A stretch of DNA of 6,533 nucleotides from Syntrophaceae bacterium UBA3084 (lineage in GTDB: Bacteria > Desulfobacterota > Syntrophia > Syntrophales > UBA6807), in NCBI GenBank assembly GCA_002367335.1, contig DFBI01000046.1, forward strand, positions 1 to 6,533, read 5' to 3'. Below are positions 1-5,476 of this stretch, in pieces. The notes under the pieces were generated by a model, which had not been told where the DNA came from, searched no databases, and saw only the letters and a list, made by a program, of their open reading frames with translations. A program made the position numbers and the translations under genes. Numbering within the stretch: position 1 is the first letter of the stretch; every line of letters starts with the position of its first letter.

Positions 1-477
1 AGTTATTTCGTCTGTGGAGAAGATTGAAAGGAAAATTTCACCAAGGATCTTGATTTTACTGAAAAACCTCATCAAACGCCAGGTTCGGGACATGGTAACG
101 CGGATATCACGATCGGCAAGGACAACTTCAGCCCCTGTTTCCTCTGCTTTATTTATGGCGCGCAACATCTCTTCTCCAGGGGTAATACCGAATTTATCCG
201 CGAGCCTTTTTTGAAATGAAGCCATGAGCAACTGTGCCAGTAGCTGGAAGGTACGCTTTTCCTTGATTATTTTAAAGATATCAGTTTTTTCCCAGTTTTC
301 CTTTTGCTTAATCGCTTCGTACCGGGATTTGCATAATTCTATGCATACCGTATCCGGCTTTTCTTCTTCAATGACCTGTTCGACGAGGTCCGCACTTTCC
401 CTGGAGACGTGCGCGGTGCCGATAAGAATAACTTCTCTGTCATCGATGTTTATATGGTGAATATTTTTTCTTTTCAT
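1..477 (-). CDS. TraB/PrgY family protein, N-terminal part (runs off left edge)
   Basis: The minus strand reads open from an ATG at 477 to the window edge: 159 codons with no stop, so the C-terminal part is missing. An in-frame TGA at 487-489 lies four codons upstream, so this ATG is the earliest possible start; no strong Shine-Dalgarno is visible, only GAG-rich bases about 12 nt upstream. The N-terminus has the family signature: a beta strand leading into GTAHVS (residues 20-25), then IELC (46-49) with R53, GEEM (101-104), and ADRDIRVT with downstream R131 and W133. This matches the TraB/PrgY (pheromone shutdown) family, related to the GumN/ChaN/Tiki group, where conserved His/Glu/Arg residues suggest a metal-dependent hydrolase. 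The bacterial members usually end in a membrane region, which would lie outside the window. The cellular role is unknown. It is transcribed divergently from the rRNA methyltransferase gene. Confidence 0.88.
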   Translation of the reverse strand, partial: MKRKNIHHINIDDREVILIGTAHVSRESADLVEQVIEEEKPDTVCIELCKSRYEAIKQKENWEKTDIFKIIKEKRTFQLLAQLLMASFQKRLADKFGITPGEEMLRAINKAEETGAEVVLADRDIRVTMSRTWRLMRFFSKIKILGEIFLSIFSTDEIT

Positions 478-516
478 TGTATATACTCAAACTCAAAATG
501 GGGTATGAAAATTAAC

Positions 517-600
517 AGCATTTGTCTGGATTGTAAAGTAAAATGAAAATCCGGGGTAGAAGTCTTTCTGCGCATATCTACACATGCATTGACAAATGCT
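517..600. repeat. 10-bp inverted repeat in the divergent traB-like/rlmD spacer
   Basis: AGCATTTGTC at 517-526 is repeated as its exact reverse complement GACAAATGCT at 591-600, with 64 bp between the arms. The right arm overlaps a TTGACA hexamer (589-594) that could be a -35 box reading towards rlmD, but the best -10 at 17-bp spacing (AATTAA, 612-617) is poor. A paired operator or looping site serving both divergent genes is conceivable, as is chance. Otherwise the spacer shows only a short tandem ACTCAA repeat near 485-496. Confidence 0.4.
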
Positions 601-622
601 ACAAGCAGAAAAATTAATTGTA

Positions 623-637
623 GAAGCCGGGGGCTTC
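623..637 (+). promoter_or_regulatory. Hairpin overlapping the probable ribosome-binding site of rlmD
   Basis: GAAGCC-GGG-GGCTTC is a perfect 6-bp stem with a 3-nt loop, ending 2 nt before the ATG at 640. The only Shine-Dalgarno-like bases for this start, the G run at 629-633, lie in the loop and the 3' arm. In mRNA the stem would partly hide the ribosome-binding site, so it could limit translation. This function is inferred from position only. Confidence 0.4.
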
Positions 638-639
638 GG

Positions 640-1893
640 ATGAACTGTCAAATTAAAGTCGGAGACATTGTTAAAACAACAATCCACACTGTTGCCTTTG
701 GGGGTGACGGCATAGGCAGGATCGATAATATGGTTGTCTTTGTTCCCTTTACCGTAGATGGGGATGTAGTCGATGTTGAAATTAAAAAAATCAGGAAGAA
801 CTACCTGCGGGGGGAAATTAAATCGATATCATCCCCATCGCCTGAAAGGACCGACCCGAAATGTCCGTATTATTCCAGGTGCGGGGGATGTCAGTACCAG
901 CATATATCGTATGAACATCAACTGCGGATAAAAGAAAGGCAGGTCATGGAATCCTTCGAAAGAATCGGAAAAATTGTTTCGCCCCCGATGAAAGCGATTA
1001 TCCCCTCACCCCGAACATTCAACTACAGGGGGAAGGCCGAGTATCATCTCAAGTTAAGTGATCCAGGACAGCCCCATACGGGTTTTATGGATACAGGGGG
1101 TGGTAAATTAGTAGATATTGAACGGTGTGAGATCGTAGATGAATCCATCAACCACACGTATCACCAGTTCCGAAAAGATTTGATTTCAGGAAATAACACT
1201 TTTCAGGGTGACAGGCGCACTTTCTGGTCAGAGACCGGTGGTAATGGAAAGTATGAGACTGAAAATGATTTGATTGAATTCAAATCTGTTTGGAGAACAG
1301 TAAAGGGCAAATCACTTCGAGTGCCCTGCGAAGGATTTTTCCAGGCGAATATTTCACTGGTGGATATACTGGTTGAATATGTCATAAACATGAGTGACCT
1401 GACATATTCAGATGTCGCAGTTGATTGCTATTGCGGGTCGGGTCTCTTTTCTCTTTTTCTGTCCCCTCACGTTCGTCAGATTTACGGCATAGAAATTGAT
1501 CACGAAGCGGTACGTTGCGCGAGGGTTAACTTTCAGAATTATAATGTCACCAATACTCAAGTGTTTGAGGGAAGAGTAGAGGAAATATTTAAAAAAGAAT
1601 ATATTAAAGAAAAGAGTATGGATGTTGTGCTCCTTGACCCCCCAAGGATAGGCTGTACAAAAGAAGTGCTTGACCGTATTATCGAAATGGAGGCGACCAG
1701 GGTAATTTATGTTTCGTGCAATCCGGCAACCCAGGCGCGGGATATCAGATATTTGAATGACCGGGGATTTTCTCTTTTAGAACTCCAGCCCATAGATATG
1801 TTTCCCCAGACAAAACACATAGAGGTCATTGCCTCTCTAGCCCGCGCTTCGGGATCAAACAGTTTGAGACCTTTGCATAACGTCTCCTTTTGA
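640..1893 (+). CDS. rlmD: 23S rRNA (uracil-5-)-methyltransferase, RlmD/RumA type
   Basis: This SAM-dependent enzyme methylates C5 of a uridine in 23S rRNA (U1939 in the E. coli RlmD case); the exact site here is inferred from the family. Counting from ATG 640 (417 aa), residues 5-62 form a TRAM RNA-binding domain. C75, C81, C84 and C163 match the four-cysteine [4Fe-4S] pattern of RumA (CxxxxxCxxC plus a distant Cys). GFFQAN is at 232-237, SAM motif I VDCYCGSG at 261-268, and DPPR at 333-336. C360 in SCNPAT is the nucleophile and E395 the likely general base. Length is near the usual 430. The frame extends to a TTG at 589, but those 17 residues precede the TRAM fold and have no Shine-Dalgarno, so ATG 640 is preferred. 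The last eight residues (RPLHNVSF) and the TGA stop come from an inserted repeat element; the ancestral protein probably ended at L409. The family also includes TrmA-like and RlmC-like paralogues. Confidence 0.92.
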   Translation: MNCQIKVGDIVKTTIHTVAFGGDGIGRIDNMVVFVPFTVDGDVVDVEIKKIRKNYLRGEIKSISSPSPERTDPKCPYYSRCGGCQYQHISYEHQLRIKERQVMESFERIGKIVSPPMKAIIPSPRTFNYRGKAEYHLKLSDPGQPHTGFMDTGGGKLVDIERCEIVDESINHTYHQFRKDLISGNNTFQGDRRTFWSETGGNGKYETENDLIEFKSVWRTVKGKSLRVPCEGFFQANISLVDILVEYVINMSDLTYSDVAVDCYCGSGLFSLFLSPHVRQIYGIEIDHEAVRCARVNFQNYNVTNTQVFEGRVEEIFKKEYIKEKSMDVVLLDPPRIGCTKEVLDRIIEMEATRVIYVSCNPATQARDIRYLNDRGFSLLELQPIDMFPQTKHIEVIASLARASGSNSLRPLHNVSF

Positions 1894-2031
1894 CCAATTT
1901 CTGCTTCAGGCTTAAATTTTAATCCTCGAAATATCCGATATATTCCTGTGGCCTTCGGCGAGCTCAGTCGAACCGTTAATTTTTTTGCCTTCCTTTAACC
2001 TGAACAAAATTGAACATTCTGCAAAGGTCTT
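1866..2031. mobile_element. MITE-like non-autonomous element inserted at the 3' end of rlmD
   Basis: AGACCTTTGCA at 1867-1877 recurs as its exact reverse complement at 2020-2030. Without gaps, the two ends match at 22 of 30 positions (1867-1896 against 2001-2030). One extra base at each side (G1866, T2031) brings the ends flush with AGTTT direct repeats at 1861-1865 and 2032-2036, which look like a 5-bp target duplication. Deleting 1866-2031 and one AGTTT gives AGT TTA TAA in the rlmD frame, a stop at the junction, as expected if the element landed in the last codon of an intact gene. It encodes no transposase, so it would have to be moved in trans. The ends resemble GAGACCTTTGC-type termini that I associate with IS5-like elements, but the family is not established and a 5-bp duplication is not typical of IS5. 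Confidence 0.7.
1952..1975. repeat. Palindromic CCTTCGGCGAGCTCAGTCGAA-type repeat core
   Basis: Near the centre of the MITE-like element is an imperfect palindrome: outer arms TTCG and CGAA around a central GAGCTC. It resembles the 'CCTTCGACGAGCTCAGG' intergenic repeats seen in many proteobacterial and metagenomic genomes; this resemblance is from memory. The rest of 1894-2106 is AT-rich and shows no coding signal or clear terminator. Confidence 0.4.
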
Positions 2032-2106
2032 AGTTTATAAAACCATAAATCACTTTACATCTTTCGGTAAGTTAGATTAAAAGAGGGGCATGCGGAAGAA
2101 TTCAAA

Positions 2107-2205
2107 ATGGTAGCAGAGCTAAGAGATGGGTCAACGGTCATTCTCTTCAGAAAACCTGATGGAACAATCGATGAGGTCATTCAAGTCGCTGATAAAAGGA
2201 GATAA
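2107..2205 (+). CDS. Small ORF (32 aa) just ahead of the SDR gene; uncertain
   Basis: ATG at 2107 to TAA at 2203-2205 encodes MVAELRDGSTVILFRKPDGT followed by IDEVIQVADKRR, a strand-turn-strand-like peptide with no membrane segment. A GGAAGA motif lies about 7 nt upstream. The stop is 2 nt before the SDR ATG, and the SDR Shine-Dalgarno sequence is inside its last codons, so translational coupling is plausible. The frame is also open upstream to 2071 (VRLKEGHAEEFK) without a start codon, limited by TAA at 2068-2070. It could therefore be the 3' remnant of a longer, decayed gene. I do not recognise the family. It may be a leader peptide, a genuine small protein, a remnant or chance. Confidence 0.33.
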   Translation: MVAELRDGSTVILFRKPDGTIDEVIQVADKRR

Positions 2206-2207
2206 AT

Positions 2208-2996
2208 ATGAAATTGGATAATTTGTTCAGACTTGACGGTAAAGTTGCGCTGATTACCGGCGGAGGAAGAGGCATTGGGAAATTCATTGCCACCGGTTTT
2301 GCTGAAGCGGGTGCAGATCTTATTATTTCTTCAAGGAAAATGAAAAATCTTAAAGCCACGGCTCAGGAGCTGGAAGAGGAATTCGGCATTACAGCGCTGC
2401 CTGTTGTTTGTGATATGGCTGAAGCAGAGTCTATTGAAAATATGTTGAAGGTTGCAACAGCCAGATTCCCGCGCATAGACATTCTGGTGAACAATGCAGG
2501 AGTAACCTGGGGGGCGCCCACCCTGGAATTTCCCCTGGAAAGATGGGAACACATTTTTAATGTTAATATCAGAGGAGTCTGGATTTTAACACAGAAGATT
2601 GCCAATATAATGAAGGGACAGGGTGGTGGAAATATTATCAATATTTCCTCAATAATGGCGTTCAGAGGATCGAGAGAGATGACCAACCCCACAGTTCCTT
2701 ATAACTCAACCAAGGCGGCAATCAACGCTTTGACAATGAATCTTGCAGTGAAACTTGCGCCATATAACATCAGGGTGAATGCTATTGCACCCGGCTATTT
2801 TCGCACCGGCATGATGGCCTATATAGAAAAACCTGATGCCAAAGAGATTTATGATACCATGCTGAATTCAATACCCATGCACAGGTTCGGTGATATTGAT
2901 GATATGAAAGGGGTCGCCGTATTTCTGGCTTCCGACGCATCAGCCTATATGACCGGCCATATCCTGGCAAACGATGGAGGCTTTTTGGCAAAGTGA
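2208..2996 (+). CDS. SDR family NAD(P)-dependent oxidoreductase (FabG / gluconate 5-dehydrogenase-like)
   Basis: A 262-aa classical short-chain dehydrogenase/reductase, a soluble Rossmann-fold enzyme that usually oxidises or reduces an alcohol/ketone with NAD(P)(H). Visible motifs: cofactor loop TGGGRGIG (17-24), D69 in the CDM adenine-ring motif, NNAG (95-98), N120 of the catalytic tetrad, S148 in NISS, Y165-x3-K169, PG (195-196), and a C-terminal tail ending in NDGGF. S41/S42 followed by R43 after strand 2 lean towards NADP(H), but this is weak. The segment between S148 and Y165 is a few residues longer than in E. coli FabG. The start is well defined: AAGGAGA at 2196-2202, 5 nt before the ATG. 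The substrate cannot be read from sequence. The overall look is that of the gluconate dehydrogenase / 3-oxoacyl-ACP reductase-like subgroup, and there are no pathway neighbours to narrow it. Confidence 0.9.
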   Translation: MKLDNLFRLDGKVALITGGGRGIGKFIATGFAEAGADLIISSRKMKNLKATAQELEEEFGITALPVVCDMAEAESIENMLKVATARFPRIDILVNNAGVTWGAPTLEFPLERWEHIFNVNIRGVWILTQKIANIMKGQGGGNIINISSIMAFRGSREMTNPTVPYNSTKAAINALTMNLAVKLAPYNIRVNAIAPGYFRTGMMAYIEKPDAKEIYDTMLNSIPMHRFGDIDDMKGVAVFLASDASAYMTGHILANDGGFLAK

Positions 2997-3003
2997 CAAC
3001 AGC

Positions 3004-3031
3004 CTCCTGGTTCCAATTCTTTGTCCAGGGG
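3004..3031. terminator. Weak hairpin between the convergent SDR and lemA genes
   Basis: CTCCTGG (3004-3010) can pair with CCAGGGG (3025-3031), a 7-bp stem with one G-T pair and a 14-nt loop, in the 43-bp gap between two convergent stop codons. Neither strand has a clear T tract after it, so it is at best a poor bidirectional terminator. No better candidate exists in the gap. Confidence 0.25.
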
Positions 3032-3039
3032 TAACTTCC

Positions 3040-3615
3040 TTAAAACTTGACCTTTGGTGCGGCCTTTGCGGCTTCCGGAACCTCGAAGAAGGTGGCTTTT
3101 GAAAAGCCAAACGTGCCGGCCAGCATGTTTTCCGGGAAACTCCTGATTTTTACATTATATGTCTTTACAGCTTCGTTGTAACGCCTTCTTTCAACGGCTA
3201 TTCTGTTTTCCGTTCCGGCCAGCTCATCCTGAAGCCTGATAAAGTTTTGATTCGATTTCAGATCGGGGTATCGCTCCATAACAACAAGAAGTCTGCTTAA
3301 GGCCCCTGTCAATTCATTATTCGCTTTGATCTTATCGGGTATCTTCGTTGCGCCGCCGACCCTTGATCTTGCTTCAGTTACCTTAATAAAGACTTCCCTT
3401 TCCTGTTTAGCATAGCCCTTCACCGTTTCCACAAGGTTAGGAATAAGATCATATCTCCTCTGCAACTGATTATCAACCTGTGCCCATGATGCTTTGACAG
3501 ACTCATCGAGATTAACAAAGGTGTTGTATGTGCCTTTGAAAAACGAAAACATGGAAAAAAAGATTAAAACAATTACTACAACGGCAATAAGCAAATTTCT
3601 CTGGCCTTTGGTCAT
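3040..3615 (-). CDS. lemA: LemA family membrane protein
   Basis: A 191-aa protein with a short cytoplasmic N-terminus, one membrane helix (about residues 8-26) and a long helical LemA domain. The conserved core is clear: YNTFVNLDESVKASWAQVDN (30-49), RRYDLIPNLVETVKGYA (53-69), ERYPDLKSNQNF (114-125), LQDELAGTENRIAVERRRYN (128-147) and FPENMLAGTFGF (160-171). The Ala/Lys-rich tail after 180 is short and variable. The start has an excellent Shine-Dalgarno (AGGAGGT, 3620-3626) 5 nt before the ATG. LemA proteins are anchored in the envelope; their biochemical role is not settled. They often occur beside TPM-domain proteins, and such a gene lies two genes upstream here, so a shared membrane function is likely. 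It is the last gene of a minus-strand group and converges on the SDR gene. Confidence 0.93.
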   Translation of the reverse strand: MTKGQRNLLIAVVVIVLIFFSMFSFFKGTYNTFVNLDESVKASWAQVDNQLQRRYDLIPNLVETVKGYAKQEREVFIKVTEARSRVGGATKIPDKIKANNELTGALSRLLVVMERYPDLKSNQNFIRLQDELAGTENRIAVERRRYNEAVKTYNVKIRSFPENMLAGTFGFSKATFFEVPEAAKAAPKVKF

Positions 3616-3670
3616 TTGTAACCTCCTTTTTTATGAGCTTCCAGCAAATGGCATCCTCGTTGATCTGAAA

Positions 3671-3676
3671 AGTATA
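3671..3676 (-). promoter_or_regulatory. Possible -10 box upstream of lemA
   Basis: Read on the minus strand the bases are TATACT, one mismatch from TATAAT, about 55 nt before the lemA start. No good -35 lies 16-18 bp upstream (best is CAATTT/GCAATT). It may give lemA its own transcript in addition to any read-through from the gene above. Confidence 0.25.
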
Positions 3677-3711
3677 CAGACTGACAAAAAGTAAATTGCT
3701 ACCAAAAACAA

Positions 3712-3728
3712 CCTTGAACCTTGAACCT
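3712..3728. repeat. 7-bp tandem repeat after the nucleotidyltransferase-like gene
   Basis: CCTTGAA occurs twice in tandem plus a partial CCT, 18 bp after the stop codon of the minus-strand gene ending at 3746. On the minus strand the unit reads TTCAAGG, one substitution away from the TTCAAGT unit (a rotation of CAAGTTT) of the heptad array at 4591-4611. Similar heptad arrays are common intergenic repeats in some bacteria; no function is evident. Confidence 0.5.
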
Positions 3729-3745
3729 GATCAGTTACGAGACAT

Positions 3746-4474
3746 TTATATTTCCAGTTTATCAACAAACTCCCATAACTTCCTGACTTCTATGAGATAT
3801 TTTTTGAAAATATCTTTCACCAGAGATGGCGAAAAATCTCCCCTACCTTCCTTTATGTCCAGACATTGCATAAACACCTTCTTATCTATGGGAAACTCCT
3901 TCTCCATGGATCGAATAACTTCCTGCCTGGTTGCCGGAATTTCAACGCCTTTAAGATATAAGAGTCCATTAAAAACAGAGATAAATGCCGTTATGGACGC
4001 CTTAATCAATTCTTGAATTCTCTTTTGGTTTCCTCCCGTCTCCAGAAATCCTTCTCTCAAGAGAATGAGCTTCCCCTTGATTTCCCGTTCACACTGCAGT
4101 CTTACATGATTCGCATCGAAGATAATATCTCTGAGCACATCTTCACCATAAACAAGGATATATTTGTTCTTTATGTTTAGAAATTCAATAGGGAACGAAT
4201 CAAGAGAAGATTCGATGTACGATTTTGTCATGAATAAAGGTGTGGCCACATTTTTTTTTCTCCACCGGGAGACGGTCTCGATAGCTTGATCCAGGTGATC
4301 TATAGCCTCTTCAGTAATGGTCACTAGAAAATTCAGATCTGATTTGCCAGGCCTGTAATCATCTCCTGCACCACTTCCGTAGAGTATAATGGAGATAAGG
4401 TTATCTTTGAAGACCTCGCTGAAATCTTCTGTTATTTTAGTGAATATTTCCTGCGGTTTTTTTATTCTGGCCAT
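3746..4474 (-). CDS. Nucleotidyltransferase-like protein with degenerate catalytic motif
   Basis: A 242-aa soluble protein. Residues 25-51 read NLISIILYGSGAGDDYRPGK then SDLNFLV. This is the fold signature of minimal nucleotidyltransferases (GS-x10-SDxD), with G33-S34, S45-D46 and N48 where the second metal-binding Asp should be. FPIEFLNIK (94-102) and YILVYGEDVL (105-114) follow, and the rest (from about 122) is mostly helical, with the look of a helical accessory domain. Losing the second acid suggests weak or absent NMP transfer, possibly a substrate-binding or regulatory role; this is inference. The frame continues to a TTG at 4501, but those nine codons run into heptad-repeat DNA, whereas ATG 4474 has AGAGGG about 10 nt upstream. 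It lies between TPM and LemA genes on the same strand and may be co-transcribed. It is not a typical MNT/HEPN toxin-antitoxin pair, since no HEPN partner is adjacent. Confidence 0.75.
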   Translation of the reverse strand: MARIKKPQEIFTKITEDFSEVFKDNLISIILYGSGAGDDYRPGKSDLNFLVTITEEAIDHLDQAIETVSRWRKKNVATPLFMTKSYIESSLDSFPIEFLNIKNKYILVYGEDVLRDIIFDANHVRLQCEREIKGKLILLREGFLETGGNQKRIQELIKASITAFISVFNGLLYLKGVEIPATRQEVIRSMEKEFPIDKKVFMQCLDIKEGRGDFSPSLVKDIFKKYLIEVRKLWEFVDKLEI

Positions 4475-4502
4475 TTTGCTGACACCCTCTTTAAATTTCA
4501 AG

Positions 4503-4594
4503 TTTGATGATCTCGTAAAAAGTCAGACTTCCCCTCCCCTCGTGGGAGGGGATAAAGGGGAGGGAGTTTTTGGACTTTTTACGAATGTATCAAG
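4503..4594. mobile_element. Small repeat element with TCGTAAAAAGTC inverted ends and G/C-rich hairpin
   Basis: TCGTAAAAAGTC (4513-4524) is mirrored exactly by GACTTTTTACGA (4573-4584), and the similarity continues outward with gaps of identity to 22 bp per arm (4503-4524 and 4573-4594, 17 of 22). A third copy of this end lies at 6454-6475. Inside, CCCCTCCC (4531-4538) pairs with GGGAGGGG (4544-4551), and CCCTCCCC (4532-4539) can instead pair with GGGGAGGG (4557-4564), so two exclusive stems are possible. No ORF and no clear target duplication are seen. It sits in the gap between the TPM and nucleotidyltransferase-like genes, where any read-through transcript would carry the structure. It resembles REP/MITE-like intergenic repeats of Desulfobacterota; this link is from memory. 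Confidence 0.6.
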
Positions 4595-4611
4595 TTTCAA
4601 GTTTTAAGTTT
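4591..4611. repeat. 7-bp tandem repeat after the TPM gene
   Basis: Three units CAAGTTT, CAAGTTT, TAAGTTT lie 12 bp after the TPM stop codon. An isolated further copy, CAAGTTT at 4499-4505, sits on the other side of the inverted-end element, so the element may have inserted into, or be bounded by, heptad DNA. Confidence 0.5.
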
Positions 4612-4623
4612 CAGAGATCGTTA

Positions 4624-5394
4624 TCAGAATCCACGGCCCGCGCCTCCGCCACCACTCATACCGCCTCCAAAACCTCCGAAACCACCTCCAAAGCCCCCGA
4701 AGCTGCCACCACCCCCTCCTCTGCCGCCCATCATAAGCATGAGAAGTATCCAGGGGAGCATTGATCTTCCCCGTCTAGTGCCGAGGAGCAACGAAAAAAC
4801 AATGATAAAAAGAATGAGAGAAAGTAAGTTGACACCCGTCTTCTCTCGCGGTCTTTTCGTCTTCGGAACAGCAGGGCTTCCCGTTAGAGAAACTTCTGCA
4901 TCTTTAGCAACAACAGACGATACGGCAACCATGGCGTTAGCGAGTCCCCTGCCGTAATCCCCTTTTTTCAAGTAGGGCACAACATATTTATCCAGGATTT
5001 CTCCAACCAAACCATCAGGGAGTATTCCCTCAACGCCATAACCCGTTTCAATTCTTATGCTTCTCTCCTTAAGAGCAAGACAAATCAGGACTCCTTTATC
5101 ATCCCCCTTTCCCCCTATGCCCCATGTCTGATAAAGCCTGTTTGCGTAATCGGCTGGATCGTTGTCTCCGATATCTTTAACGGTAGCCACGACTACTGCA
5201 ACACCGGTTTTCTGGAGTACTTCACGGGCCAGGAGGTCCATGGATCTTTCATATTCGGGTGAAATAACACCGGCAAAATCGTTGACAGACCCCCTGTACT
5301 GTGGGAATTTTTCATAAGCTTCTACCGGGAGGATAAAAATAGTGAAGAGCACGGTGATTATTAAAAGAAAGAAACCGGCGTTTTTAATTTTCAA
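4624..5394 (-). CDS. TPM domain protein (YgcG/Psb32 family), secreted and membrane-anchored
   Basis: A 256-aa protein counted from TTG 5394. It has a signal peptide (KIKN then hydrophobic 6-22, cleavage after VEA, residue 26). The TPM domain (about 30-165) carries VNDFAGVIS (37-45), WGIGGKGDDKGVLI (91-104) and RIETGYGVEGILPD (114-127). A variable linker follows, then a membrane helix (188-205), a second hydrophobic stretch (212-222) and a Gly/Phe-rich tail (223-256) typical of the family. The domain would face the periplasm. TPM domains are linked to acid phosphatase activity in plants and to membrane-complex repair or assembly; the bacterial function is uncertain. Start choice: TTG 5394 has AGGGGG about 8 nt upstream and leaves a clean signal peptide; a TTG at 5418 adds eight residues with no ribosome-binding site. 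It is first in the TPM, nucleotidyltransferase-like, LemA series on this strand. Confidence 0.9.
   Translation of the reverse strand: MKIKNAGFFLLIITVLFTIFILPVEAYEKFPQYRGSVNDFAGVISPEYERSMDLLAREVLQKTGVAVVVATVKDIGDNDPADYANRLYQTWGIGGKGDDKGVLICLALKERSIRIETGYGVEGILPDGLVGEILDKYVVPYLKKGDYGRGLANAMVAVSSVVAKDAEVSLTGSPAVPKTKRPREKTGVNLLSLILFIIVFSLLLGTRRGRSMLPWILLMLMMGGRGGGGGSFGGFGGGFGGFGGGMSGGGGAGRGF
4660..4701 (-). repeat. Two 21-nt units encoding FGGFGGG in the TPM tail
   Basis: Residues 232-245 of the TPM protein are FGGFGGG repeated twice, encoded by similar but not identical 21-nt units. The surrounding stretch 4627-4730 is low-complexity Gly-coding DNA, markedly more GC-rich than its neighbours, and could change length by slippage. 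Confidence 0.6.
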
Positions 5395-5476
5395 GTCTTT
5401 TGCCCCCTGATGCGGCAAAACCGCAAGATGCTAAATTTTAAATTACTGCGCTTATCTATCATACAAGGCAAAAAAA

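Noticed and set aside
14..460. Two plus-strand open frames of 66 and 78 codons
   Set aside because: They lie antisense to the clear TraB/PrgY coding frame on the minus strand and show no family features.
589..639. Longer rlmD start at TTG 589
   Set aside because: The extra 17 residues precede the TRAM domain, no Shine-Dalgarno is present, and the TTGACA there fits a promoter element better.
493..687. Minus-strand 64-codon open frame
   Set aside because: It overlaps the rlmD start and divergent spacer, has an atypical composition and no ribosome-binding site; judged a chance frame.
3093..3109. Perfect palindrome TGGCTTTT-G-AAAAGCCA inside lemA
   Set aside because: It encodes the conserved FGFSKA stretch and has a one-base centre, too tight for a hairpin; explained by coding sequence.
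3746..4474. MNT/HEPN toxin-antitoxin module
   Set aside because: The nucleotidyltransferase motif is degenerate, the protein is longer than MNT antitoxins and no small HEPN gene is adjacent; its neighbours are envelope genes.
4531..4580. Rho-independent terminator (G/C stem followed by T runs)
   Set aside because: The T-rich side is on the plus strand, where no gene needs termination; on the minus strand the T run is 10 nt away from the stem. Better explained as a repeat element.
4570..4957. Plus-strand frames rich in Ser/Thr/Ala opposite the TPM tail
   Set aside because: They are shadows of the Gly-rich coding repeat on the minus strand.
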